From Candidatus Poseidoniaceae archaeon (GTDB taxonomy: Archaea; Thermoplasmatota; Poseidoniia; Poseidoniales; Poseidoniaceae), in NCBI GenBank assembly GCA_949372655.1, contig CASIAI010000009.1, forward strand, positions 1 through 64,000: a DNA stretch of 64,000 nt. The letters are read 5' to 3'. This document shows, one piece after another, positions 36,382-45,400 of this stretch (positions are counted from its first letter, which is position 1; every line of letters starts with the position of its first letter). A model generated the notes under the pieces. That model was given only the letters and a program-made list of their open reading frames with translations. It was not told where the DNA came from and ran no database searches. Position numbers and translations under genes: made by a program.

Positions 36382-37884
36382 ATGGATGATGCATATGACT
36401 TACGAGGATTAATTTTTGACCTTGTCGATAAGACAATCCCGCCACTTCTTGAGGGCACCCCCCTAGAAGAAAGTACAGGTCAAATCGCATTTGGATTAGC
36501 GACCTTTGCAGTAGTAAACATTGTATTTCTGATGTTATTTTTCTCACAATTCGCAATTCTTTGGATTGAGAGGAAAGCCGTTGCTAGAATGAATGATAGA
36601 AGAGGTGCAACCACTGCTCTACGTTCCTTGTGGGTTGGTGAAAACGGAGTTACTGCAGGTGAATGGTGGAACATGCTGCCATTTGGACTTGGTAAACCAA
36701 TTGGCGCTGTCAATAAATGGTTGAATAAGAAATTCGGTAATAGAGATGAAAAGTTCCCCACAGTTGACAGAGTCAATAACAGGTCATGGATGGGATACTC
36801 GATATTCCCAGGTTTCTTTCAAAACGTCGCAGATGGCATGAAGTTCTTGTTAAAAGAACATATGGTGCCACAAAGAGCAGATAAGTTAATCTTCGAAGTT
36901 TCACCATTCTTAATAGTTTCATCCACTCTACTAATTCTTGGAATCATACCACTTTCTAGTGGAATTTATGCCACTAATCCTGAACTTTCAATTCTATATG
37001 CCATAGCAATCTTTGGAATAGCGCCAATCGGTGTTTTCTTTGCTGGATGGTCTTCTAACAATAAATATACCTTGATCGGTGGAATTCGCTCTGCTGCACA
37101 ACTAACTGCATACGAAATTCCACTTTTACTTACATTACTTTCAGTCGCCGTTTTGTCTGGAACTTTCAACATAATAGAGAGTGTACACTTCCAACATTCA
37201 GCAGGCGCTTGGAACCTATTCTTGATGCCTCTTGGTGCCGGATTATTCCTTCTAACAATGATTGCTGAAGTAGAACGTGTCCCGTTTGATATGCCCGAAG
37301 CTGAAGCCGAATTGGTTGAAGGCTGGTGGACTGAATACGGAGGAATGAGATTTGGAATGTTATTCATGGCTGAATATATCAGAACCTATGCCGCATGTTT
37401 CTTGTTCACCCACTTCTTCCTTGGGGGATGGCATCTACCATTCCAAGGTCTAATTGGTTCGATACCAGTTGTTGGCGGTGCTTATCTTTTGATTCCTGGA
37501 GCAGTAGTAGTTCTACTCAAGTCTTGGTTAGTATTCCTACTAGTATTCGTATGGGCGAGATTCTCTCTAGCAAGAATAAGAACTGACCAAATTCTTGAAT
37601 TTGGTTGGAGAATCTTGTTGCCACTAGCAGTATTCCAATTAATCCTATCAGCAGTCTACCGATTGTATCTGTTTGATCCTTCAGCAATGGATGATGGAAC
37701 TTATGGAGGTACTTCATGGGAGGCTCTAGGAATCCCATTCTTTATTCCAGCGATTACAACCGCCATTTGGCTAGGGATATTCTTCCTTATGCTTAATGAT
37801 GAAGATAAGAGCGGAAACACGGAACGTATGTTCCATGTATACACAGACAAGCCAGCGGGAACATATGTCCCGGGGCAGGAGTGA
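36382..37884 (+). CDS. nuoH: Complex I subunit H, with extra cytosolic loop
   Basis: NuoH is the membrane subunit that links the quinone cavity to proton pumping. The 500-residue product carries the family marks WIERKAVARMNDRRG, FLLKEHMVPQRADK and VPFDMPEAEAELVEGWWTEYGG, with its acidic residues. Usual members have about 330-350 residues. Here roughly 58 extra residues (about 80-137, rich in Trp, Asn and Lys) sit in the loop after the first helix, and there are further additions at the N terminus and near the C terminus. The loop position would face the cytosolic quinone entrance, near NuoI. TGAGGTGA four bases before the ATG couples it to nuoD. Confidence 0.93.
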   Translation: MDDAYDLRGLIFDLVDKTIPPLLEGTPLEESTGQIAFGLATFAVVNIVFLMLFFSQFAILWIERKAVARMNDRRGATTALRSLWVGENGVTAGEWWNMLPFGLGKPIGAVNKWLNKKFGNRDEKFPTVDRVNNRSWMGYSIFPGFFQNVADGMKFLLKEHMVPQRADKLIFEVSPFLIVSSTLLILGIIPLSSGIYATNPELSILYAIAIFGIAPIGVFFAGWSSNNKYTLIGGIRSAAQLTAYEIPLLLTLLSVAVLSGTFNIIESVHFQHSAGAWNLFLMPLGAGLFLLTMIAEVERVPFDMPEAEAELVEGWWTEYGGMRFGMLFMAEYIRTYAACFLFTHFFLGGWHLPFQGLIGSIPVVGGAYLLIPGAVVVLLKSWLVFLLVFVWARFSLARIRTDQILEFGWRILLPLAVFQLILSAVYRLYLFDPSAMDDGTYGGTSWEALGIPFFIPAITTAIWLGIFFLMLNDEDKSGNTERMFHVYTDKPAGTYVPGQE

Positions 37885-37895
37885 GGTGAAAAAAT

Positions 37896-38870
37896 ATGCC
37901 AATGCATCCACACGCAAAACCGAATTTTAGAAATCTATTTTGGTATCCGTTTAAGATTACCTTGATTACAGCACTACGAACCTTCCCAATATTTGGTAAG
38001 TTATTTGGAAAGAGGCTATCAGGTGGCTATCACAATACTACACATCCCGAATTTTTAGATGAAGGTTCTGCGGCTAGAGCGTCGAAGAATTCACAGTTCA
38101 ACGATATATCACAGCAACAATTTGCCCCCGATAGAGTCACTTCGGATTTATTCCCTACTCTTTGGAAGCCTCAAACAGTTCAATACCCGTATGAGAGGTT
38201 AGAAGATATGGAGCCATGGCTTTTCGTACCAGGGAACTATAACGGAAGAATTGGAGTCATTTGGGAAACATGTACTGCTTGTAAGTTGTGCGTAACCGCT
38301 TGTCCAAACGATTGTTTACACATGACCACAGAACTTCGCGTAGATGTCCTTGATGGTGCTGAAGGCGAACACGGTGGAATGGGCGCTGAACTAGAGGTTG
38401 GCGGATTTGCTGCAAAGCAAATAGAAGAAGTTGTAGATACACTCGAAGACTTCAACCACGTCACCGCACACGCTGATACTCCAGACCAGTGGAGATTTGC
38501 AGAAGTTCTTGATTTATCAGGAAGTACTGCAACAGTTCGTTGGAATGATTCAGGTGCTGAACAAGAAGTCGAGGCTGCTGAATTATTCGTAGCAGATGAC
38601 CAAATTGTATCAGGTAGAATTGACCTTGGACGCTGTATGTTCTGTGGACTTTGTATGGAAGCATGTGGATTTACATCTTTCTTTATGACCAATGAATATG
38701 ATGGAATGTCAGGTTTCTCTCGCCAAGACCTTTGGTTCGATGCAAGCAGAACTAGAGTTCTACCTTCAGTACATCAAGAAGCAGTAGATTCTGAACTTGC
38801 AAAGCGTGCCAACAAAGAACGCGATAAGAGGGCGAAGAAGGCTGCAAGAGCGGCTAAGGAGAGTGCTTGA
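37896..38870 (+). CDS. nuoI: Complex I subunit I, with domain inserted between its two [4Fe-4S] motifs
   Basis: NuoI carries two [4Fe-4S] clusters that feed electrons to N2. In this 324-residue product the ligands are Cys126-x2-129-x2-132-x3-136 (CTACKLCVTACP) and Cys247-x2-250-x2-253-x3-257 (CMFCGLCMEACG). The motifs are about 110 residues apart, against roughly 35-40 in usual NuoI. The extra segment includes WRFAEVLDLSGSTATVRWND, which looks like a small SH3/Tudor-like barrel. The second motif ends in ACG-F instead of the common CP. A lysine/alanine-rich tail follows residue 300. TGAGGTGA lies six bases before the ATG. Confidence 0.93.
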   Translation: MPMHPHAKPNFRNLFWYPFKITLITALRTFPIFGKLFGKRLSGGYHNTTHPEFLDEGSAARASKNSQFNDISQQQFAPDRVTSDLFPTLWKPQTVQYPYERLEDMEPWLFVPGNYNGRIGVIWETCTACKLCVTACPNDCLHMTTELRVDVLDGAEGEHGGMGAELEVGGFAAKQIEEVVDTLEDFNHVTAHADTPDQWRFAEVLDLSGSTATVRWNDSGAEQEVEAAELFVADDQIVSGRIDLGRCMFCGLCMEACGFTSFFMTNEYDGMSGFSRQDLWFDASRTRVLPSVHQEAVDSELAKRANKERDKRAKKAARAAKESA

Positions 38871-38871
38871 T

Positions 38872-39147
38872 GTGGACGTAGGAGCAATTGTTGAGGCAGG
38901 GGTATTCTTCCTTTTTGCAACAATCACCATCGGTGGAGCTTTAGGATTAATCCTTGCTCAAAGAGTTGCTCATTCCATGCTTTCACTAATCTTCTGTTTT
39001 ATGGCAGTTTCAGGAATCTTTATTCTACTTGGTGCTGAATTTTTAGCAGCCATTCAAATTTTGGTATATCTTGCCAGCGTAGGTTTGGTTGTACTGTTTG
39101 GTATCATGCTTACTAGAAGACAAATACTGGAGGAGGACTTCGAATGA
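38872..39147 (+). CDS. nuoJ: Complex I subunit J, N-terminal half
   Basis: This 91-residue protein covers the first three helices of NuoJ, including FLLGAEFLAAIQILVYLASVGLVVLFG-type features (here LGAEFLAAIQILVYLASVG), the stretch containing the pi-bulge helix. It begins at a GTG two bases after the nuoI stop, with GGAG about eleven bases upstream. It ends in an ATGA overlap with a second short gene that supplies the remaining helices. A split NuoJ is known from Fpo-type complexes and haloarchaea. Confidence 0.9.
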   Translation: MDVGAIVEAGVFFLFATITIGGALGLILAQRVAHSMLSLIFCFMAVSGIFILLGAEFLAAIQILVYLASVGLVVLFGIMLTRRQILEEDFE

Positions 39148-39413
39148 AGTTCTTGTCCTTAGTAACTAGAATTGGCCTTCTTGGCCTTGGTATGATACTT
39201 GTTTCAGTACTGAGTGCTGATGAAGTATGGGATAACCCCAGCGATAGTGAGCCATCAACAAACGCACTCGCTGACATCATGCTAAATGAATGGGCGCTAC
39301 CTCTACTTGTCTTAGGTGTGCTAATGTCAGTCGCTATGATTGGAGCAGCATATCTTGTTCGTGATGAAAGAAGAGAGAATCTTCTTTGGGAATTTGGAGG
39401 TGAAGAAGAATGA
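39144..39413 (+). CDS. nuoJ2: Complex I subunit J, C-terminal half
   Basis: This 89-residue protein has two membrane helices (LVTRIGLLGLGMILVSVL and LPLLVLGVLMSVAMIGAAYLV) separated by an acidic loop. Its position, an ATGA overlap after the NuoJ N-terminal gene and another after which nuoK starts, identifies it as the distal half of NuoJ; sequence alone would be weak. GGAGG precedes its ATG within the upstream gene. Confidence 0.82.
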   Translation: MKFLSLVTRIGLLGLGMILVSVLSADEVWDNPSDSEPSTNALADIMLNEWALPLLVLGVLMSVAMIGAAYLVRDERRENLLWEFGGEEE

Positions 39414-39712
39414 TAGATCCAGCATGGGTTTCCGCACTTTCAGCATTATTGTTCGTTATCGGACTTGGTGGAGCATTTACTCGTAAGAATGCGATTATCG
39501 TATTGATGTGTATCGAGTTGATGCTTAATGCAGCAAATATGCAATTCGCAGCCGCTGCAGTTCATCATGGTGATTCTACTGGATGGATTTACACTATTTT
39601 TGCAATTGCAATTGCAGCGAGTGAAGTAGCTATCGGATTAGCGATATTCCTTGCTATGTATGGTAAGCATGAATCGATATCATTAGACGATGTAGACGTC
39701 TTGAGGAACTGA
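39410..39712 (+). CDS. nuoK: Complex I subunit K
   Basis: This is a 100-residue, three-helix membrane subunit related to MrpC. It shows the family core VLMCIELMLNAANMQFAAA with the conserved membrane Glu, and AIAASEVAIGLAIFLAMY with the second Glu. It overlaps the preceding gene by ATGA, with GGAGG-like AGGTGAAGAAG upstream. Its stop forms the first bases of the nuoL ribosome site. Confidence 0.95.
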   Translation: MIDPAWVSALSALLFVIGLGGAFTRKNAIIVLMCIELMLNAANMQFAAAAVHHGDSTGWIYTIFAIAIAASEVAIGLAIFLAMYGKHESISLDDVDVLRN

Positions 39713-39721
39713 GGTGATTTA

Positions 39722-41977
39722 ATGGCAGGTTCAAGTGGTTCAGGAGTTATACTCGACAGCGGAATGGTTCAGTATGCACCATTGATTATTTTACTACCAA
39801 TGCTAGCATTCCCAGTGATTCTATTCCTGGGTAAGGTTTTCAATAAGAATCCATTTTGGAAGAATACTTTGAAAGAAGGTGGATTAATTGCATTGCCAGT
39901 TATGGCTGCGAGTTTGATTATATCGTTACTATTAATCAAAGACCATCTAGGTAGTTTTGCTGGAATTAAAGATTCATTAAATATTCTTTGGGTTAATACC
40001 AGTGTTTGGGATGGAGGCGTACTTGAGCCTGTAACCCTTGGTTTTGGAATCTATGTTGACCACGTTACAGTGATGTTATTATTTGTTGCATCATTCCTTT
40101 GTCTTCTAATCAATATATTCAGCGTTGGATATATGAATACAGATCCAATTAACGATAATAAGAATCATCGATTTTATGCAGAGTTTGTTCTGTTTTGTTC
40201 AGCCATGCTCGGTATGGTTCTTGCTGATTCTTTCCTTTGGTTATTCATTTTCTGGGAGATTATGGGTCTGTGTTCATATCTGTTAATCGGATTTTACTAT
40301 GAGAAGCCAAGTGCTGCTTATGCGGCTAAGAAAGCGTTCTTGACGACCCGTATTGGCGATGTATTCCTAATGATTGGTCTTGTAATGATGTGGGACTTAT
40401 TTGGCTCTCTGGACTATGATGTTGTTTTCAACTCGGACAATATCGCTGAGGTTGCCGCTCAATCTTCAGGAACTCTTCAATGGGCATTAGGGATGATGTT
40501 TATTGGAGCAGTTGGTAAATCTGCACAATTCCCTCTTCACGTTTGGCTACCAGACGCTATGGAAGGACCAACGCCTGTTTCTGCTCTTATTCACGCAGCA
40601 ACAATGGTTAATGCCGGACTATATCTTGTAGCAAGAATGTTCCCATTCTTTGGTGATGCATCCATGAGCGGGGAACTTGTTGATTTGGCGTTTATCATTG
40701 CATTAATCGGCGGTATCACTGCTGTAATGGCAGCAGCGATTGCCTTTGTTCAGAACGATTTGAAGAAAGTTCTAGCATACTCGACAATGAGTCAACTAGC
40801 ATATATCTTCACAGGACTTGGTTGTGCAATGTATCTGGCTAATACTTTAGATTGGCAAAATGACGACGGTGCTCATTATATCGTAATCGTAGCATTTGGT
40901 GCTGCACTATTCCATCTTTTCAATCACGCCATGGCAAAGGGAATGCTGTTTATGGCAAGTGGTTCAGTAATACATGAAGTACACCATGCCCACCATCACT
41001 TACACCACCATGACGACAATGGAGACGACCATCATGAAGATGACTTCGATGCCCAATCTATGGATAATATGGGTGGTCTTGCCTCAAAGATGCCACTTAC
41101 GGCAACAGCAATGCTAGTCGGTTCTGCTTCTATCATGGGTCTACCTTTCATCGGTGGCTTCTGGTCTAAAGAGGGAATCATCGCTAATGCTTGGAGAGTC
41201 GCTCAAGATGACCCAAGATTCCTAATTCCTGCTATGTGTGTATTAATCGGTGCTGGAATGACCGGTTTCTATATGTCAAGAATGTGGCTAAAGACATTCG
41301 CTGGTAAGCCAAGTAATGAGGTTGCAGCCCATGTAGGTCCAACAAATACTTGGATCAAGATACCACTTTTCACTCTAATCTTCGTAACTCTATCCGCTAT
41401 AATATTTGCAGGAATGGGCTTTACTCATTGGGCACCAGATAGTGAATATAGTTTCATGTCAGAAAGAGGCTTAGCGGAAGGAATTGTCTATGAAATGAAG
41501 CATGCATTTGCTAATAGCGATTCATTCTTCTTTGTCATCACCTATGTGGCAATTGCTATTGGGGCTATACTAGGTCCTGGTTTAGCCATGTCTCTTTATG
41601 GTGGTAATTTGGCTGAAGGTGAACAAACTAAGCCTTGGATGAAGCCAGTCATAAGACTGAATGCTTGGGTTTACGCCCGTTTCAACTTCAACAACAGTTC
41701 AATTGCAGAATCTAGTCTGACTAGAGCACTTGAGCAGAGATTGTATATCGATTATTACTATGATATGGCTATGCTTAAGATTGTAGCAGCCTTTTCCAAG
41801 AAGTCTGCTGAAGCAGATACTTTGGTAATAGATGGAACAATCAAGAGTATCGAAAGAGGTTCACAGTCTCTATCTACTTTGGTTCGCTCGCTAACCACAG
41901 GTTCTGCAAGAGATTATATTTTGATGATTTCAGTTGGAACATTGGCGATATTCTTCTTCCTATGGGGGGTGGCATGA
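39722..41977 (+). CDS. nuoL: Complex I antiporter-like subunit L, with His/Asp-rich loop
   Basis: NuoL is the distal, largest antiporter-like subunit, with the long lateral helix at its C terminus. The 751-residue product shows the core motifs WEIMGLCSYLLIGF, GKSAQFPLHVWLPDAMEGPTPVSALIHAATMV and AYSTMSQLAYIFTGLG. An unusual loop at about nt 40969-41050 is made almost only of His, Asp, Glu and Asn (HEVHHAHHHLHHHDDNG and on). It lies just before NMGGLASKMPLT, where other NuoL proteins have a short turn. TGAGGTGA lies four bases before the ATG. Confidence 0.95.
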   Translation: MAGSSGSGVILDSGMVQYAPLIILLPMLAFPVILFLGKVFNKNPFWKNTLKEGGLIALPVMAASLIISLLLIKDHLGSFAGIKDSLNILWVNTSVWDGGVLEPVTLGFGIYVDHVTVMLLFVASFLCLLINIFSVGYMNTDPINDNKNHRFYAEFVLFCSAMLGMVLADSFLWLFIFWEIMGLCSYLLIGFYYEKPSAAYAAKKAFLTTRIGDVFLMIGLVMMWDLFGSLDYDVVFNSDNIAEVAAQSSGTLQWALGMMFIGAVGKSAQFPLHVWLPDAMEGPTPVSALIHAATMVNAGLYLVARMFPFFGDASMSGELVDLAFIIALIGGITAVMAAAIAFVQNDLKKVLAYSTMSQLAYIFTGLGCAMYLANTLDWQNDDGAHYIVIVAFGAALFHLFNHAMAKGMLFMASGSVIHEVHHAHHHLHHHDDNGDDHHEDDFDAQSMDNMGGLASKMPLTATAMLVGSASIMGLPFIGGFWSKEGIIANAWRVAQDDPRFLIPAMCVLIGAGMTGFYMSRMWLKTFAGKPSNEVAAHVGPTNTWIKIPLFTLIFVTLSAIIFAGMGFTHWAPDSEYSFMSERGLAEGIVYEMKHAFANSDSFFFVITYVAIAIGAILGPGLAMSLYGGNLAEGEQTKPWMKPVIRLNAWVYARFNFNNSSIAESSLTRALEQRLYIDYYYDMAMLKIVAAFSKKSAEADTLVIDGTIKSIERGSQSLSTLVRSLTTGSARDYILMISVGTLAIFFFLWGVA

Positions 41978-43606
41978 TTGAATGATTGGATTTCGATTCC
42001 ATTAGTGGCTTTCCCACTGATAAGTAGCATGATTTTGTTAGGATTTGTTTCCAATGCTTCGCCAAGAGTTCGTGAGGGACTGGTTAAGCCGATTAGAATG
42101 GCTTGTCTAGTATTTTCACTTCTTCTACTCGTTTTGACAACTGGAATGTTCTTCCAGTATTTCGGAAATGTTTCTTGGATGGATATTCAATTCAATGATT
42201 ATGAATACATGGCTAGTTATTCATGGATTGACTCTTTAGGAATAAACTGGACTGTTGGATTAGATGCCTTATCTTTCCCAATGGTTTGGTTGACAACTTT
42301 CTTACTTCCAGTTACTATTATTGCAACATGGAATGAAAAGTATGGCGCCACATATTTCCCTCTGCTATTGATGATGGGAGGAGCTTTGATTGGAGTATTT
42401 GTATCTCTTGACTTGTTTATGTTCTATGTATTCTGGGAACTTACTCTAATTCCAATGTTTTTCTTGATTCTAAAGTGGGGAGGAACAGATAGAAAGTATG
42501 CTGCTCAAAAATTCTTCATCTATACCTTTACTGCTTCAGTAATAATGCTACTTGGTCTAATCACTCTATTCTTCTTACAAGAGCCAAACACCCTTGCATC
42601 AGCAGGTACAATGACTGGACGTAGTTTCTCGATACCAGAATTGATTGATTCTGCCAGAACTGCAAATGTCGGTGATAACTGGTTCCTTGGTAAGACAATG
42701 CAGAATATTTTATTCGTAATGTTGATGATTGGTTTCTTAGTAAAATTACCAGCAGTTCCTTTCCACACTTGGCTGCCTGATGCTCACGTTCAAGCACCAA
42801 CTGGTGGTTCAATGCTATTAGCAGGTGTAATGCTGAAGATGGGTGCTTACGGAATGTTTAGACTGCCGTTAAGCCTATTCCCACACGCCCTATACCACTT
42901 CCAACTAGCATTGATGATTATTGGAATGGTATCCCTTGTATGGGGTGCAATTGTTTGTTTGGGTCAAACTAATTTGAAGAAAATGGTTGCCTATTCCTCA
43001 GTATCTCACATGGGAGTAATTCTGATCGGTATTGCTACAATGCAACCTATGGGTTGGGCAGCAGCACTATTCATGATGTTTGCTCACGGAATAATCAGCC
43101 CAATGCTGTTCGCAGTTTGTGGTGCTTTCAAACATCATTACCATAGTATGGAAATTGGTGCTATGCGTGGAATGGCAAAGCATTCTCCATGGCTTGCAAC
43201 ATCTATGATGTTTGCATGGATGGCTTCTTTGGGTCTACCGCTTCTAGCAGGTTTCGTTGCAGAATTAATGATGCTAATCGCTTTATGGCACATGATTTCA
43301 CTAGATGGATGGAGTATCTGGTGGATGGTCGGTCCTGCACTAGTACTCGCTTTGACTGCCGCCTACTATCTGTGGTCTATGCAGAGAACAATTTTCGAAG
43401 GTGGCGAGGAGACTCAACCACCAGCATCAATGGCGGGTCAAATCATCCCCGACATCTCAAATTCAGAGAAGTTTGCAATGTTAATTTTAGCCTTCTTCAC
43501 TATTCTATTCGGTGTAATGCCATGGATTGCCCTAGATATGATGGATGATTGGACCAAACAGATATTCGAGGGATTGATAGTATTTGTTGGAAAGGGAGGT
43601 GCCTGA
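41978..43606 (+). CDS. nuoM: Complex I antiporter-like subunit M
   Basis: NuoM is the middle antiporter-like subunit. The 542-residue product carries FWELTLIPMFFLILKWGG with the key Glu, VPFHTWLPDAHVQAPTGGSMLLAGVMLKMGAYG-type features (for example LPDAHVQAPTGGSML), and VAYSSVSHMGVILIG. The start is a TTG directly after the nuoL stop, with a run of G residues ten bases upstream acting as ribosome site. Confidence 0.95.
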   Translation: MNDWISIPLVAFPLISSMILLGFVSNASPRVREGLVKPIRMACLVFSLLLLVLTTGMFFQYFGNVSWMDIQFNDYEYMASYSWIDSLGINWTVGLDALSFPMVWLTTFLLPVTIIATWNEKYGATYFPLLLMMGGALIGVFVSLDLFMFYVFWELTLIPMFFLILKWGGTDRKYAAQKFFIYTFTASVIMLLGLITLFFLQEPNTLASAGTMTGRSFSIPELIDSARTANVGDNWFLGKTMQNILFVMLMIGFLVKLPAVPFHTWLPDAHVQAPTGGSMLLAGVMLKMGAYGMFRLPLSLFPHALYHFQLALMIIGMVSLVWGAIVCLGQTNLKKMVAYSSVSHMGVILIGIATMQPMGWAAALFMMFAHGIISPMLFAVCGAFKHHYHSMEIGAMRGMAKHSPWLATSMMFAWMASLGLPLLAGFVAELMMLIALWHMISLDGWSIWWMVGPALVLALTAAYYLWSMQRTIFEGGEETQPPASMAGQIIPDISNSEKFAMLILAFFTILFGVMPWIALDMMDDWTKQIFEGLIVFVGKGGA

Positions 43607-43607
43607 T

Positions 43608-45335
43608 ATGTCCGACTTGAAAACTGTAGAACCATTTGGTGAAGGATTCATTTCAGCACTCTGTCCTGAATTAATTTTGTTTGCAGGTTTAATCTTACTA
43701 ATTGTAATACCAAATCTCGGCAGTGGTAAGTTTAGAATCCCTGGAACTCAAACAAGAGTTCCTTGGCTACTTGGCGGTAATAGATTCAAATTAACCAGTG
43801 ACCCAAGACTGCCTTCATGGATTGCAGTTTTGACTATAGGAACATCCTTTGTGATGACAATTCTTTCATTCCAAGATGGTGTTGAGAGAACTGCTATTGT
43901 CAGTGAAGGTGGAACTCAAATTCTAATGATAAATGCATTTAGTCGAGTCTTCGAACTGATATTCTTTGGTGCTTTGACTCTTGCCTCTTTTGCTTGTATG
44001 AACCGATTGGATGTCAAAGGAATCGGTGCAAAATTATCTACTGAAGAACTGTACAATAACAGAAGACAAGGAGACTTTTACATCTTGATGATTACCTGTG
44101 CTCTGGGAATGTCCATCGTTGCTCTAGCACAAGACCTATTTGTACTATTCATAGGTCTTGAATTAGCGTCTTTCTCAACATATGTACTGGTTGCTTTCTT
44201 CAAGGAATCAAAGTCTGGAACCGAAGCAGGAATGAAATATTTCATCGTCGGTTCAGTTGCTTCTGGAGTAGGATTGTATGGTTTGTCAATGTTGTACCTA
44301 TGGGCAGGTTCTCTACAATTAGATGTATTAGCAACTACATTCGCCCAATCTGGAAATGAAGCATTGCCAATGATTGGTATTGGCTTTGTCCTAGTTGGCT
44401 TTGGTTTCAAGGTCAGTGCAGCACCATTCCACTTTGCAGCGCCAGATGCTTATTCTGGTGCGAGTAGTCCTGTAGCAGGAGTTCTTGCAACTGCGAGTAA
44501 AGCAATGGGTATTGTCGGTCTTTTGAGAATACTATTGATTGTAGCAGCACCTGAATCTAGCGAGGATGGAACCGTTTGGCTTGTATGTCTTGGATTATTA
44601 TCTATTATCACCATGACATGGGGTAACCTAGCGGCTCTTGGTAGTACTAATCCTAAGAGAATGCTAGCTTATTCTTCTGTAGCTCATGCTGGATATATGC
44701 TGGCAGCAATCACTGCCATTGGAGCATGGAACTGGGATGAAACATTATCTGGTGATCCTGGTGAAGCAGCAGTAGTTGTTTTAGCAGCATTGATATTCCA
44801 CTTGATGGTATTAGTGGCTTTCAAGTTAGGGGCTTTCCTAGTGCTTTCGGTTCTTGAATCCGAAGGCGGCGGCTCTAAACTATCTTCTCTTGGCGGACTT
44901 GCTAAAAGGGAACCATTCCTTGCAGTGGCCATGTTTATCTTCATGATTTCATTAGCAGGTGTTCCTCCTTTGGCTGGCTTTGTATCGAAGTTACTAGTCA
45001 TAATGGGTATCGTTAAGGTGGCTCTTGGTGATATGAGTGAAGCACTATCTACTGGAAGTGAACTTGGTCTATCTGATGTTCATTGGGTGTGGTGGCTAGC
45101 ATTAGCAATGGTTATCAATTCTGCAATTTCAGTATATTATTACCTACGAATTGTCGTTGTAATGTTCTTTGAAGAAGCAGAAGAAGGAAGAAGTGGACCT
45201 CTTCCGAATGGATGGCAGGTTCGCTTCGCAATTCTTGTTTGTCTAATCGCAACATTATTCATGGGAGTTGCAAGTGAAAAGATTCTTCAAATCTGTGAAA
45301 CAGCAGCGCAAAGTTTCAATTATAATTGGGCTTGA
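43608..45335 (+). CDS. nuoN: Complex I antiporter-like subunit N
   Basis: NuoN is the proximal antiporter-like subunit. The 575-residue product has LFIGLELASFSTYVLVAF, FKVSAAPFHFAAPDAYSGAS and MLAYSSVAHAGYMLA, all typical. ATG 43608 lies one base after the nuoM stop with GGAGGT upstream, so I use it rather than a TTG at 43584. This is the last gene of the operon; no nuoE, nuoF or nuoG is present, so the electron donor is unlikely to be NADH through the usual module. Confidence 0.95.
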   Translation: MSDLKTVEPFGEGFISALCPELILFAGLILLIVIPNLGSGKFRIPGTQTRVPWLLGGNRFKLTSDPRLPSWIAVLTIGTSFVMTILSFQDGVERTAIVSEGGTQILMINAFSRVFELIFFGALTLASFACMNRLDVKGIGAKLSTEELYNNRRQGDFYILMITCALGMSIVALAQDLFVLFIGLELASFSTYVLVAFFKESKSGTEAGMKYFIVGSVASGVGLYGLSMLYLWAGSLQLDVLATTFAQSGNEALPMIGIGFVLVGFGFKVSAAPFHFAAPDAYSGASSPVAGVLATASKAMGIVGLLRILLIVAAPESSEDGTVWLVCLGLLSIITMTWGNLAALGSTNPKRMLAYSSVAHAGYMLAAITAIGAWNWDETLSGDPGEAAVVVLAALIFHLMVLVAFKLGAFLVLSVLESEGGGSKLSSLGGLAKREPFLAVAMFIFMISLAGVPPLAGFVSKLLVIMGIVKVALGDMSEALSTGSELGLSDVHWVWWLALAMVINSAISVYYYLRIVVVMFFEEAEEGRSGPLPNGWQVRFAILVCLIATLFMGVASEKILQICETAAQSFNYNWA

Positions 45336-45400
45336 AATACTGCTTAAACGGGTGATGCCTTCAATAAGGGTTGACTATCAGCCCATATTAGTGAGACATT

